Positions 1 through 7,817 of a stretch of DNA of 50,782 nucleotides are shown piece after piece; position 1 is the stretch's first letter; every line of letters starts with the position of its first letter. Source of the stretch: Nitrospiraceae bacterium (lineage in GTDB: Bacteria > Nitrospirota > Thermodesulfovibrionia > UBA6902); the NCBI GenBank assembly GCA_003599505.1, contig QZKO01000027.1:1-50782 (forward strand), written 5' to 3'. The notes beneath the pieces are model-generated. The model saw nothing but the letters and a program-made list of their open reading frames with translations. It did not search any database and had not been told where the DNA came from. The position numbers and the translations under genes were made by a program.

Positions 1-410
1 GGGCCGCAGACAAGATAATAAAAGCGCTCGGGAAGGTAAGAGGAAAAACCGTTTGCCTGCTCGGCCTCTCATTTAAACCGAACACAAATGATCTGAGAGA
101 AGCGCCGTCTCTGTTTATAATCAACAGACTCCTGAAGGGGGGAGCCAAAATAAGGGCCTATGATCCGGTGGCAATAGAAGATGCCAGAAAGGTCATGCCT
201 AAAATCACCTACTGTAAGGACGCCTATGAAGCCGCAAAAGGCGCGGAAGCTATTGTGATCGTTACGGAATGGAACCAGTTCAGGAACCTGGACCTCGGCA
301 GGATAAAAAAGCTTGCAAAGGGAGAATTCTTCTTCGACCTCCGGAACATATATGAACCGGACCGGCTGAGGAAACTGGGCTTCAGGTATTATTCAGTCGG
401 CAGACCTTAA
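1..410 (+). CDS. ugd: UDP-glucose 6-dehydrogenase, C-terminal part (5' end outside window)
   Basis: This is the C-terminal NAD/UDP-binding domain of a UDP-glucose/GDP-mannose dehydrogenase. The family oxidises UDP-glucose to UDP-glucuronate in the cytoplasm for surface polysaccharides. The frame is open from base 3 and ends at a TAA at 408-410, leaving about 135 residues. The family signature GLSFKPNTNDLREAPS is near the left edge, with the conserved Lys and Arg, and is followed by a Rossmann-like strand and the Asp-Pro of the substrate loop (AYDPVA). A GTG at 168 lies inside the domain and is not the start. The N-terminal domain and catalytic Cys lie outside the window. Assignment to UDP-glucose rather than a related sugar is by family resemblance only. 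Confidence 0.88.
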   Translation, partial: AADKIIKALGKVRGKTVCLLGLSFKPNTNDLREAPSLFIINRLLKGGAKIRAYDPVAIEDARKVMPKITYCKDAYEAAKGAEAIVIVTEWNQFRNLDLGRIKKLAKGEFFFDLRNIYEPDRLRKLGFRYYSVGRP

Positions 411-413
411 TTA

Positions 414-460
414 AAGGGTTCCAGGGGTCAAGGGGGCTTCACTCGGACCCTTGAACCCTT
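414..460. repeat. Inverted octamer-type repeat / hairpin after ugd
   Basis: AAGGGTTC..GGGTC on the left is mirrored by GACCC..GAACCCTT on the right (about 13 pairs with one interruption), a few bases after the ugd stop. The right arm has period 8 (GACCCTTG, AACCCTTC). Similar octamers occur at 44790-44830. It could stop transcription, but there is no clear T-run. The spacer 411-710 as a whole holds only this hairpin, the larger palindrome at 524-619, and a short imperfect palindrome at about 682-700. I see no gene in it. Confidence 0.5.
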
Positions 461-523
461 CAGACTTCAGTGCGACATATGAGTGCCGCAATAAATGCCC
501 ATCTATCTTAAGAGATCAAAAAA

Positions 524-619
524 GAGGATGCTGACTTTCTTAGGGGACATGGATGAAGTTTAAAAGGTTGGGCTCTTAGCTTAGGCGGGATAACCTTTTA
601 AAACAATGTCAGCATCCTC
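524..619. repeat. Nested long palindrome (96 bp), possible small mobile repeat or structured RNA
   Basis: A 12-bp perfect inverted repeat (GAGGATGCTGAC at 524-535, its complement at 608-619) encloses a second one of 11 bp (TTTAAAAGGTT at 559-569, complement at 592-602). The outer arms are flanked by A6 on the left and, after three bases, CTCTTTTTT on the right, so a transcript in either direction would end in a stem followed by U residues. No open frame of useful length crosses it. The symmetry fits a MITE-like element, a bidirectional terminator, or a structured RNA. The sequence alone does not decide between these. Confidence 0.55.
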
Positions 620-710
620 CGACTCTTTTTTATCGCAAAAAATCATTCTTGTCTACTTAATAATAATAATTCCGGTATTAGCAGGGTTTATTTAAACCTG
701 ACCCCCAGGG

Positions 711-1373
711 CTATATCTGCTCCGGCAGCATATGCCGGATGATCTTCCCGTCAACCATGTAGATAACCGTTTCCGCGATATTTGTAGCGTGATCGGCGAT
801 CCTTTCCAGATACTTGGAGATATAACTGATTTTGACCGCCCTTGAGACCGTTGTAGGGTCCTGGGTCATGATAAACATCAGCTCCTTCAATACGGTTTCG
901 TTCAGCTCGTCTATTTCATCATCCCGCATAATCACGTCTTTTGAAAGCTGCTTGTCTTCATTGATAAAGGCGTCTATGGTGTCGCGCACCATGCCCTGCG
1001 CGATCCTGCTCATCCGGGGTATATCGATATAGGGTTTCAGAAGAGGCTCTTCATTTAATTCAAGCGCCCGCTCCGCTATATTGACGGCGTTGTCGGCAAT
1101 CCTTTCAAGGTCGGTTGTTATCTTCATGGCGGTTGTTATAAACCTCAGGTCTTTCCCCATCGGCTGTTTGAGGGCGAGAAGGCGGATACACTCCTCGTCC
1201 ACCTGCACGTCGAGTGTATTGATTTTGCGGTCTTCTTCAACCACCCGCCGGGCCAGGTCGGAATCCCTTTCAACGAGGGAGCGCACCGAGTCTTTTATCG
1301 CGGCCTCTACGGTCATCGCCATTTTCAGGATCGTCTCCTTCAGGTGCTCCAGCTCTGCGCTTCTTACCGGCAT
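711..1373 (-). CDS. phoU: PhoU, phosphate signalling regulator
   Basis: This 220-residue protein is of normal PhoU length: two three-helix PhoU repeats with metal-binding E/DxxxD motifs (for example DLERIADNAVNIAE and YLERIADHATNIAE). In the cytoplasm PhoU links the Pst transporter to the PhoR kinase and represses the Pho response when phosphate is plentiful. Its ATG overlaps the pstB stop by one base (TAATG), so the two are translationally coupled. It is the last gene of the pstCAB-phoU unit. No clear intrinsic terminator follows; the spacer has only a T-less palindrome at about 682-700. Confidence 0.96.
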   Translation of the reverse strand: MPVRSAELEHLKETILKMAMTVEAAIKDSVRSLVERDSDLARRVVEEDRKINTLDVQVDEECIRLLALKQPMGKDLRFITTAMKITTDLERIADNAVNIAERALELNEEPLLKPYIDIPRMSRIAQGMVRDTIDAFINEDKQLSKDVIMRDDEIDELNETVLKELMFIMTQDPTTVSRAVKISYISKYLERIADHATNIAETVIYMVDGKIIRHMLPEQI

Positions 1374-2152
1374 TATCCGAACCTCCCCGTTATATAATCT
1401 TCAGTAAGCTTACTGGAAGGGGCAGTGAATATCTTTTCCGTCCTGTCGTATTCAACGATCTCGCCGATATACATGAAGGCTGTGTAATCGGATATCCTCG
1501 CCGCCTGCTGCATGTTATGCGTGACTATTATTATCGTCACTTCGTTTTTTAATTCTATAATAAGCTCCTCAATTTTTGAAGTCGCTATCGGGTCCAGGGC
1601 GGACGTGGGCTCGTCAAAAAGGAGTATGCGGGGATCGGTTGCGAGCGCCCTCGCTATGCACAGCCTCTGCTGCTGGCCGCCGGAAAGGTCGAATGCCAGA
1701 TTGTGGAGCCTGTCTTTCACTTCATCCCAGAGCGCGGCGCCGCGCAGGGATTTTTCCACCCTCTCGTCAATTACCTGCTTCTTTTTTGTGCCTCTTACCC
1801 GGAGGCCGTATGCGACGTTTTCGTAAATTGTCTTTGGAAACGGGTTGGGTTTCTGAAAGACCATGCTTATCTGCATCCTCACTTCAATCGGGTCGATCTC
1901 AGGAGAGATAATATTAACGTTGTCAGGATAGAGAATAATCTCGCCTTTATATCTGTTATGGGGATACAGGTCATGCATGCGGTTGAAGCACCTGAGGAAT
2001 GTCGTCTTCCCGCAGCCCGAAGGGCCTATCAGCGCCGTCACCTTTCTCCGCTCAATCGGCAGATTGATATCTTTCAGCGCGTGGACCTGCCCGTAGAGAA
2101 AATTCAGATCCTTTGCTTCAGCTTTAAGTTCTGTTAAGATAGTTGTGTTCAT
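1373..2152 (-). CDS. pstB: PstB, phosphate ABC transporter ATPase
   Basis: This is the ATP-binding subunit of the high-affinity phosphate importer. All ABC motifs are visible: Walker [10 protein letters not shown], the Q-loop region [10 protein letters not shown], the signature LSGGQQQR, Walker [13 protein letters not shown] and the switch His in [10 protein letters not shown]. The length of 259 residues is typical. It lies 12 bp downstream of pstA and overlaps phoU by one base. It should act as a dimer on the inner face of the membrane with PstA and PstC. Confidence 0.97.
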   Translation of the reverse strand: MNTTILTELKAEAKDLNFLYGQVHALKDINLPIERRKVTALIGPSGCGKTTFLRCFNRMHDLYPHNRYKGEIILYPDNVNIISPEIDPIEVRMQISMVFQKPNPFPKTIYENVAYGLRVRGTKKKQVIDERVEKSLRGAALWDEVKDRLHNLAFDLSGGQQQRLCIARALATDPRILLFDEPTSALDPIATSKIEELIIELKNEVTIIIVTHNMQQAARISDYTAFMYIGEIVEYDRTEKIFTAPSSKLTEDYITGRFG

Positions 2153-2164
2153 CTTTGTCTTTTA

Positions 2165-3079
2165 TCACCATTTTATCTTCTTCCTGAATTTATATCTAAT
2201 ATAAATCGCGATGCCGTTCATAAGCAATGTCATCCCCATAAGGACTATCCCTGCCGCTGCTGCGTTTAATTGAAATCCCTTCTGCGGCCTTGACACCCAG
2301 TTGAACATCTGTATGGGCATAACGGTAAACGGATCAAGTAACCATTTAAACGAAATAAACGGAAAGTCAGATGATATCGGCGGCTCAGGCAGAAATGCGA
2401 TAAAGGTAAGCGCCCCGACTGTAATAATCGGCGCTGTTTCGCCTATGGCCCGTGAAAGTCCTATAATTATCCCGGTAAGTATCCCGCCTGTTGAATACGG
2501 GATTATGTGCCATTTAACCGTCTGCCATTTTGTAGCGCCGACCGCGTACGATGCCTCCCTTATTGAATTGGGGATGGCCCTTATCGCCTCCCTCGTGGCC
2601 ATAATGACCATGGGAAGGATAAGAAGCGCGAGGGTAAGCCCGCCGGTGAGGACGCTTTCCCCGAATCTGAAAAAATAAACAAATAACCCTAACGCGAGAA
2701 GCCCATACACGATGGAAGGGACCCCGGCAAGATTTGCTATGTTGATCTCTATTAAATCCGTCAGCCAGTTCTTACGCGCATACTCCTCGAGGTAGACGCC
2801 CGCGGCAACCCCGAGGGGGATGGCGGCACAGGCGGTCACGAGCAGCACAAGGCAACTTCCGACCCACGCGGAGAGAATGCCCGCCTCTTCAGGAAATCTC
2901 GAAGGGAATGAAGCAAAAAATTTATAACTCAGGCGCGGAAACCCGTCCGTGAACAAATCAGCCATCAAAGCAAACAGCAGGACCAGCCCGACAAATGTTG
3001 AAAGCAGACCCACGATCCGGAATATCCCGTTCCAGCGCCTGATTGCCTTTATCCGTTTCCTGATGTCTGTGTTCTGCAT
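2165..3079 (-). CDS. pstA: PstA, phosphate ABC transporter permease
   Basis: This 304-residue inner-membrane permease has about six hydrophobic segments. The EAA loop that contacts PstB is visible around REASYAVGATKWQTVKWHIIP, with GLSRAIGETAPI in the next segment. It forms the membrane channel with PstC. Its ATG overlaps the pstC stop by one base and it ends 12 bp before pstB, so the operon is tightly coupled. Confidence 0.95.
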   Translation of the reverse strand: MQNTDIRKRIKAIRRWNGIFRIVGLLSTFVGLVLLFALMADLFTDGFPRLSYKFFASFPSRFPEEAGILSAWVGSCLVLLVTACAAIPLGVAAGVYLEEYARKNWLTDLIEINIANLAGVPSIVYGLLALGLFVYFFRFGESVLTGGLTLALLILPMVIMATREAIRAIPNSIREASYAVGATKWQTVKWHIIPYSTGGILTGIIIGLSRAIGETAPIITVGALTFIAFLPEPPISSDFPFISFKWLLDPFTVMPIQMFNWVSRPQKGFQLNAAAAGIVLMGMTLLMNGIAIYIRYKFRKKIKW

Positions 3080-3975
3080 TAATACACTTCCCTTATCCTC
3101 TTTCTCAACCAGAATCCTAATAAATTAAAACCGAGCGTCATCAGAAAGAGCGTCATCCCGGCAGCGAATATTGTTTTATATTCAACAGTGCCGTGAGGCA
3201 CGTCTCCGAGGCTTACCTGTACAATGTATGCCGTAAGGGTCTGGACCGCTTCAAGCGGGTTGATTGTCAGATTCGGCATCCCGCCCGCCGCAATCGAGAC
3301 AACCATGGTCTCGCCGATTGCGCGCGATATGCCGATGATGAACGCAGCGGCAATTCCGGAAAATGCCGAAGGGATGACAACCTTGAAGGCTGTCTGGAGC
3401 TTTGTCGCGCCCATAGCATAGGAGCCTTCCCTGATATGCATCGGCACCGCTATCATGGCATCCTCGCTTACCGAACTGACATACGGTATTATCATGATCC
3501 CCATGATAATACCCGGACTCAGCGCATTGAACCCCGATAAATCGGGGAGGAATTTCTGAAGTATCGGCGTGAGGAATGAAAGCGCGAAATATCCGTAAAC
3601 GACTGTCGGCACCGCCGCCAACAGTTCGAGGACAGGCTTTATTATTTCTCTTAATTTATGCGGGGCATATTCGCTCAAATAGACCGCAACCAGCATGCCA
3701 AGCGGCAGGGCGACTATAAGCGCTATTAATGTGGTAAGCAGCGTTCCCGCAACAAGAGGGAGGATGCCGAACCTCGGTTCAGCGAAGAGCGGAGTCCATT
3801 GTGTTCCGGTCAAAAAATCTTTTAAAGGCACTGCCTTGAAAAACCCATAGGATTCATATGCAAGAATAATTACAATACTTATCGTTATGAATACCGAAAA
3901 AAGAGCAGCCATCAGCAGTCCGCCCTCGATAAAAGTCTCTTTAAGATATCTTTTGCTGAATATATTCTTTTTCAC
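3079..3975 (-). CDS. pstC: PstC, phosphate ABC transporter permease
   Basis: This 298-residue permease partners PstA. It has an N-terminal membrane helix at about residues 18-38, several further helices, the EAA loop REGSYAMGATKLQTAFKVVIP and the family motif GISRAIGETMVV. The start is a GTG at 3975 (KKNIFSKRYL follows) with only a weak ribosome-binding site. It has its own Pho box 39 bp upstream, and an intrinsic terminator separates it from pstS. It can therefore be transcribed independently of pstS. Confidence 0.94.
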   Translation of the reverse strand: MKKNIFSKRYLKETFIEGGLLMAALFSVFITISIVIILAYESYGFFKAVPLKDFLTGTQWTPLFAEPRFGILPLVAGTLLTTLIALIVALPLGMLVAVYLSEYAPHKLREIIKPVLELLAAVPTVVYGYFALSFLTPILQKFLPDLSGFNALSPGIIMGIMIIPYVSSVSEDAMIAVPMHIREGSYAMGATKLQTAFKVVIPSAFSGIAAAFIIGISRAIGETMVVSIAAGGMPNLTINPLEAVQTLTAYIVQVSLGDVPHGTVEYKTIFAAGMTLFLMTLGFNLLGFWLRKRIREVY

Positions 3976-4013
3976 AAGGTTGTTTTAACGGTTGGCCTAT
4001 TTTCGCAGCTTAT

Positions 4014-4042
4014 TGTTACAGGAATATTACAGTAATGTTACA
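4014..4042 (-). promoter_or_regulatory. Pho box upstream of pstC
   Basis: Three 7-mers recur with an 11-bp period: TGTTACA (4014), TATTACA (4025), TGTTACA (4036). On the transcribed strand this reads CTGTAAT-N4-CTGTAAC, the layout of the PhoB site (7-bp repeats with 4-bp spacers). It lies 39 bp upstream of the pstC start. Matching sites precede pstS and the small-gene operon. Confidence 0.8.
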
Positions 4043-4065
4043 TCCAGATTACAAATTGTTGAAGC

Positions 4066-4104
4066 AAAAAAAAGAAGAGGGCGATTGCCGACCCTCTTCT
4101 TTTT
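4066..4104 (-). terminator. Intrinsic terminator between pstS and pstC
   Basis: The stem GAAGAGGG/CCCTCTTC (4074-4081 with 4092-4099) has a short loop and A8/T5 flanks, so on the minus strand the hairpin is followed by a run of T. It begins 8 bases after the pstS stop. It should end most pstS transcripts, allowing more binding protein than permease. Confidence 0.85.
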
Positions 4105-4111
4105 ACATTGG

Positions 4112-5104
4112 TTACATCTTAGGTTTTTCTTTGAAAAGGTCATCTATGGTTGCGCCAACCCTGGCATCACCGCCAAACACGCTGCCTGTCTCTTTTTTAG
4201 AGAATCTCTCAAGGTCTTTCTTGTAAATGGCGTCCGGGAGAGAAATATATTTTACCTGCTTCACAAGCTTGGAGGCGCTTCTGAGATAAAACTCTATAAA
4301 CTCTTTTATCTCAGGCTTTTCAGCGGACTTCCGGCTGACATAGATAAAAATAGGTCTTGAAAGAGGCTGGTAAGAGCCGTCCTTGACCGTCTTCTCTGAA
4401 GGGGCGACAGGGCCTTTGCCGTCGTCGATCGCAACGAGTTTAAGCTTGTCGGTGTTTTCTTCGTAGTATGCCAGGCCGAAAAAGCCGAGGGAGTACATAT
4501 CACCCCCGATGCCCTGGACGAGCACGTTATCATCTTCGCTGGCAGTAAAATCTCCCCTGCTGGACTTTGATTTGCCCGTAATTGCTTCAGTGAAATAATC
4601 AAAGGTCCCCGAATCGGTCCCGGCGCCGAAGAGGTTGATTTTTTTGTCGGGCCAGTTGGGTCTGATCTGGCTCCATTTTGTAATTTTCCCCTGTGCCGCA
4701 GGCTCCCAGAGTATCTTAAGCTCAGCAACAGTCATTGAAGCCGCCCAGGTGTTTTTCGGATTGACCATGACAGCAAGACCGTCATAAGCGACCGGAAGCT
4801 CAATATATTCAACACCGTTCTGTTTGCACACTTCAATCTCCTTGGCGAGAATAGGCCTTGAAGCGTCTGAAATGTCGGTCTCGCCCCTGCAGAACTTTTT
4901 AAACCCCCCGCCCGTGCCGGAGATGCCGACTGTTACGTTAACTGCTCCTTTTTTGGCCTTTTGAAATTCTTCCGCAACGGCTTCGGTTACCGGATATACC
5001 GTACTTGAACCGTCAATCTTTACAATCTTGACCTCTGCCCTTGTGACATTGGCCGAGGCCATAATTATGAGGGCAATAATGCCCAAGACAAGTTTTTTAA
5101 TCAT
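4112..5104 (-). CDS. pstS: PstS, periplasmic phosphate-binding protein
   Basis: This 330-residue protein has a cleavable signal peptide (residues 1-23, ending ANVTRAE). The phosphate-binding fold shows the typical loops: DGSSTVYPV near the mature N-terminus, [12 protein letters not shown], and [12 protein letters not shown]. It captures phosphate in the periplasm and delivers it to PstCA. It is transcribed alone between its own Pho box at 5253-5281 and the terminator at 4066-4104. Confidence 0.96.
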   Translation of the reverse strand: MIKKLVLGIIALIIMASANVTRAEVKIVKIDGSSTVYPVTEAVAEEFQKAKKGAVNVTVGISGTGGGFKKFCRGETDISDASRPILAKEIEVCKQNGVEYIELPVAYDGLAVMVNPKNTWAASMTVAELKILWEPAAQGKITKWSQIRPNWPDKKINLFGAGTDSGTFDYFTEAITGKSKSSRGDFTASEDDNVLVQGIGGDMYSLGFFGLAYYEENTDKLKLVAIDDGKGPVAPSEKTVKDGSYQPLSRPIFIYVSRKSAEKPEIKEFIEFYLRSASKLVKQVKYISLPDAIYKKDLERFSKKETGSVFGGDARVGATIDDLFKEKPKM

Positions 5105-5129
5105 TTCTGATCCTCCATTTTATTTTTTT

Positions 5130-5163
5130 CTTAACTCTTAACTCTTAACTCTTGACTCTTATT
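5130..5163. repeat. Heptamer tandem repeat in the pstS leader
   Basis: About four and a half copies of CTTAACT with small changes (the last reads CTTGACT) lie 25-60 bp upstream of the pstS start, inside its untranslated leader. Slippage could change leader length. No function is visible. Confidence 0.6.
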
Positions 5164-5252
5164 TCTGTTTTTCACTCCCTCCTTTCATCATCAAAGATTT
5201 TTTCGATAAGGTGAAATATGCTTTAATCATTAAATTAATTTTAGCAGCAACT

Positions 5253-5281
5253 TGTTACAGGGATATTACACATATGTTAAT
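5253..5281 (-). promoter_or_regulatory. Pho box upstream of pstS
   Basis: TGTTACA (5253), TATTACA (5264) and TGTTAAT (5275) follow the same 11-bp period as the pstC site. On the minus strand it reads GTGTAAT-N4-CTGTAAC. It is about 150 bp upstream of the pstS ATG, leaving a long leader that contains the heptamer repeat. It also borders the 3' end of the Cys-rich gene at 5289. Confidence 0.8.
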
Positions 5282-5288
5282 TTTATGT

Positions 5289-5516
5289 TTAAGAGCAGTT
5301 CAGAACGATCTTTTCACTGGTTATGCTTTTCAGATAGAACGGGCATTTCCTGTGATTTTTTGTTTTGCAATATTCACTGAACTGAAATACGCCTGGCTTG
5401 TTAATTACAACAAAGACATTGCATGTCCGTCCTGCGCCAAGATAGGGACACCTGGAGATCTCCAATATTAAATTTCTTATTTTTTTGCTCTGCAATGCGT
5501 CATCATACATTTTCAT
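5289..5516 (-). CDS. Small Cys-rich protein, 75 residues, unknown function
   Basis: I do not recognise a named family. The protein has five Cys (23, 32, 50, 58, 74). The first four form a C-x8-C-x17-C-x7-C pattern in RCPYLGAGRTC and YCKTKNHRKCPFY, as in metal-binding knuckles. No signal peptide is seen. Its ATG overlaps the stop of the preceding TusA-like gene (ATGA), and GAGG lies just upstream of the start, so it looks translated. It is the last of three small genes downstream of a Pho box, so expression under phosphate limitation is likely. Confidence 0.65.
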   Translation of the reverse strand: MKMYDDALQSKKIRNLILEISRCPYLGAGRTCNVFVVINKPGVFQFSEYCKTKNHRKCPFYLKSITSEKIVLNCS

Positions 5517-5785
5517 GCAGCCGCCTCTATTTTCTTTTGATGATCTGCGGTTAAATTATCCGGTGGTTCACGGATTATCTGAATTATGTAATATCCACTC
5601 GTTTCCTTTACAGTTGTTTTGCACTCTAAAAGTATTTCAGCGAAACCTTTTATCGCCATGCACTTTTCATATTCATGAGAATCAACGAAAACCAGCACCT
5701 CTTCATTTTGTGTCCTCATACTCACAGCCTCGCTGACTTGCATAAATGCATCAAAGTAGGGAATATCTCTCATGTCAAGAATCAT
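5513..5785 (-). CDS. TusA/SirA-like small protein lacking the catalytic Cys
   Basis: This 90-residue protein starts at ATG 5785, which has a good GGGAGG site; an upstream ATG at 5815 overlaps the previous gene. The pattern matches TusA-type sulfur carriers: LDMRDIPYFDAF at the N-terminus where TusA has LDxRGLxCPxP, a central strand EEVLVFVDSHEYEKCMAIKGFA, and a C-terminal GYYIIQIIRE. The CPxP active-site Cys is replaced (IPYFDAF), so sulfur transfer as in TusA is unlikely. It sits between two Cys-rich genes with overlapping or short junctions. The fold assignment is inferred from pattern only. Confidence 0.65.
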   Translation of the reverse strand: MILDMRDIPYFDAFMQVSEAVSMRTQNEEVLVFVDSHEYEKCMAIKGFAEILLECKTTVKETSGYYIIQIIREPPDNLTADHQKKIEAAA

Positions 5786-5798
5786 TGTTTTCCTCCCT

Positions 5799-5966
5799 TC
5801 ATGCCACCAGATCAAGTGATTTATTGCATTTCATTAATGCCTCGAGCAGGAATAATCTGCATGTCTCAAAGCTGTTGCTGTAACAGCAGCTTTTGTCAGC
5901 GCACTCTACATGCTCGGGCTCAATCCCGGCAATCTCACAAATTCCAAATTTAAATTCAGGACACAT
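5799..5966 (-). CDS. Small Cys-rich protein, 55 residues, unknown function
   Basis: A 55-residue frame starts at ATG 5966, preceded by a strong AGGAGG site, and ends with TGA at 5799-5801, 13 bp before the next start. Seven Cys are seen at 2, 10, 22, 27, 28, 36 and 47, including a CC pair (ADKSCCYSNSFETC). Such spacing suggests metal or Fe-S binding or a redox role, but I cannot name the family. It is the first gene after the Pho box at 6046-6074. Confidence 0.65.
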   Translation of the reverse strand: MCPEFKFGICEIAGIEPEHVECADKSCCYSNSFETCRLFLLEALMKCNKSLDLVA

Positions 5967-6045
5967 ACAACCTCCTTTTTTACTTTTCTGTTTTCTGCTG
6001 AAGATAATTGTGGCATAATTGTTGATGTTTAGATTAGCAAAGCTT

Positions 6046-6074
6046 TATTGCAGGAATATTAACGGCGTGTTACA
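6046..6074 (-). promoter_or_regulatory. Pho box upstream of the small-gene operon
   Basis: TATTGCA (6046), TATTAAC (6057) and TGTTACA (6068) show the 11-bp period of the other Pho boxes but are less perfect. The site lies 80 bp upstream of the 55-residue Cys-rich gene and 87 bp past the pit stop, so it should serve the three small genes. Confidence 0.65.
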
Positions 6075-6160
6075 TTTTGAAGAAATTAACATAGGGATCC
6101 ATCACATTCAAAATATTATTGAACCATGGCTTTTCGGGCCTGGAGAATGGGGCAAGCCTG

Positions 6161-7153
6161 TTATAAAACCAGCAGGATGGCCTTGCAGATGGCCCATGAA
6201 AGGAAGATGCACGCCGGCAGTGTGAGTATCCACGCCATTATGATATTCCCGCCTATCCCCCATCTTACTGCGGAAAGTCTCTTTGATGCGCCTACGCCCA
6301 TTATCGTGGATGAGATAATGTGTGTTGTTGAAAGAGGAAGTCCTATCCTCGATGCGATTTCAATTATCGTTGCCGCTGAAGCCTCTGCCGCAAATCCATG
6401 AATGGGTTTCAGATGCACAAGGCGCATGCCGAGGGTTTTTATGATCCTCCACCCTCCAACGGCTGTTCCTGAAGCCATTGTCACCGCGCATAAAATGATG
6501 ACCCACAGCGGCACATTAAAATCCGGAAGATTATAAAAACTGACGAGCGCCAGCGTTATAATCCCCATGGTCTTTTGCGCATCATTGCTGCCGTGACTGA
6601 ACGCCATATATGCCGCCGACACAATCTGCATCCTGTTGAAAATGCCGGTGACGGTCGAAGGCGCGGAGTTTTTAAATATCTTTATAAGCAGCATCATCAG
6701 AAGGAAACCGAGAGCCAGTCCGAACAGAGGTGAAACAACCAGTCCTGTAAGCACCTTATAAACACCCTTTTGAATAATGACCCCCGGGCCTGCGGAGGCG
6801 ATTGTGGCGCCGACAAGGCTTGAAAGGATTGCATGGCTTGAAGATGTAGGAAGCCCGTAATACCAGGTTATCAGGTCCCAGATAATAGCCGACAGGAGAG
6901 CGGAAATTACGGTCACCTGTGTGACTGACGCGGCCTCCACAAGACCGGAGCCTACGGTCTTTGCGACAGCCGTTCCGGACAGGGCCCCGACCAGGTTGAG
7001 CCCCGCCGCCATTATTACCGCTGTACGGGGAGACAGTACGCGGGTTGATACCGATGTAGCAACGGCGTTTGCAGTATCATGAAAACCATTTATGAAGTCG
7101 AAAACAGTCGCAAGGATTATTACGCAAACAAGTAGAAAGAAGGTATCATGCAT
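6161..7153 (-). CDS. pit: PiT-family inorganic phosphate transporter
   Basis: This 330-residue low-affinity phosphate transporter in the inner membrane uses ion-coupled uptake of phosphate or metal-phosphate. The duplicated PiT signature is present: GFHDTANA near residue 24 and GSNDAQKTMG in the second half. About nine to ten hydrophobic segments are visible. The ATG at 7153 overlaps the end of the DUF47 gene by 8 bp. A PiT plus DUF47 pair is a common arrangement in which DUF47 modulates PiT. Here it follows phoB-phoR directly. Confidence 0.94.
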   Translation of the reverse strand: MHDTFFLLVCVIILATVFDFINGFHDTANAVATSVSTRVLSPRTAVIMAAGLNLVGALSGTAVAKTVGSGLVEAASVTQVTVISALLSAIIWDLITWYYGLPTSSSHAILSSLVGATIASAGPGVIIQKGVYKVLTGLVVSPLFGLALGFLLMMLLIKIFKNSAPSTVTGIFNRMQIVSAAYMAFSHGSNDAQKTMGIITLALVSFYNLPDFNVPLWVIILCAVTMASGTAVGGWRIIKTLGMRLVHLKPIHGFAAEASAATIIEIASRIGLPLSTTHIISSTIMGVGASKRLSAVRWGIGGNIIMAWILTLPACIFLSWAICKAILLVL

Positions 7154-7775
7154 GTTTAAGGACTATAGTTTCCAGAACGTTTGCAACATCTTTGCATTTG
7201 TCCGATGCGTCTTCAAGATGTTCATAAATTTCTTTCCATTTAATAATGGTAATGGGGTCGTCTTTAAAGTCGTCAAACAGCTTGGCCAGGGCGTCCCTGA
7301 AATCCCGGTCCATCCTGTTTTCAAGCCTGTTGATTTCTATGCAATGTTCCTGCATGTGGGAATAATTCTTTTCCTTGAGCTTGTGTATTGCCTTGTGTAT
7401 TACTTCCGCTGTCATGAGGAGATTTTTTGCCATGGCTGTCGCCTCTGCAGTTGATTCATTCAGTTTAAAAACCGACATCCTGTCTGTAGCGCCCCATATA
7501 AGGTCCAGGACATCATCCAGCCTTGATGCAAGGGCGTGTAAGTCCTCCCTGTCTATCGGCGTGATAAAGGTCTTGTTGAGTTTCTTCATGATATCGTGTG
7601 TCAGGATGTCGCCTTCCTGTTCAACCTCATAGATCTCCTTTGTCTTTCGCTCGAGATCGGTGAAATTTTCCATAAGCGCAACAAGGAGGGCAGCGGCCTT
7701 TGTAAGGTTTACGGCGGCAGTATCGAATATCTCGAAGAAATCTATTTCTTTTGGGAAGAATCTCATGCGCCTCAT
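7146..7775 (-). CDS. DUF47 / PhoU-like protein paired with PiT
   Basis: This 209-residue helical protein starts RRMRFFPKEIDFFEIFD and has PhoU-like repeats with acidic metal-ligand motifs (YEVEQEGDILTHDI, HLEDASDKCKDVANV). DUF47 proteins accompany PiT transporters and are thought to regulate them. It overlaps pit by 8 bp and starts 42 bp after the phoR stop, so it is probably part of a phoB-phoR-DUF47-pit transcript. A short palindrome (CATACAT/ATGTATG, 7773-7799) overlaps its start. Confidence 0.9.
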   Translation of the reverse strand: MRRMRFFPKEIDFFEIFDTAAVNLTKAAALLVALMENFTDLERKTKEIYEVEQEGDILTHDIMKKLNKTFITPIDREDLHALASRLDDVLDLIWGATDRMSVFKLNESTAEATAMAKNLLMTAEVIHKAIHKLKEKNYSHMQEHCIEINRLENRMDRDFRDALAKLFDDFKDDPITIIKWKEIYEHLEDASDKCKDVANVLETIVLKHA

Positions 7776-7817
7776 ACATTATAAGAAACGTATGTATGAT
7801 GTCAAATAAAGCAAGGT

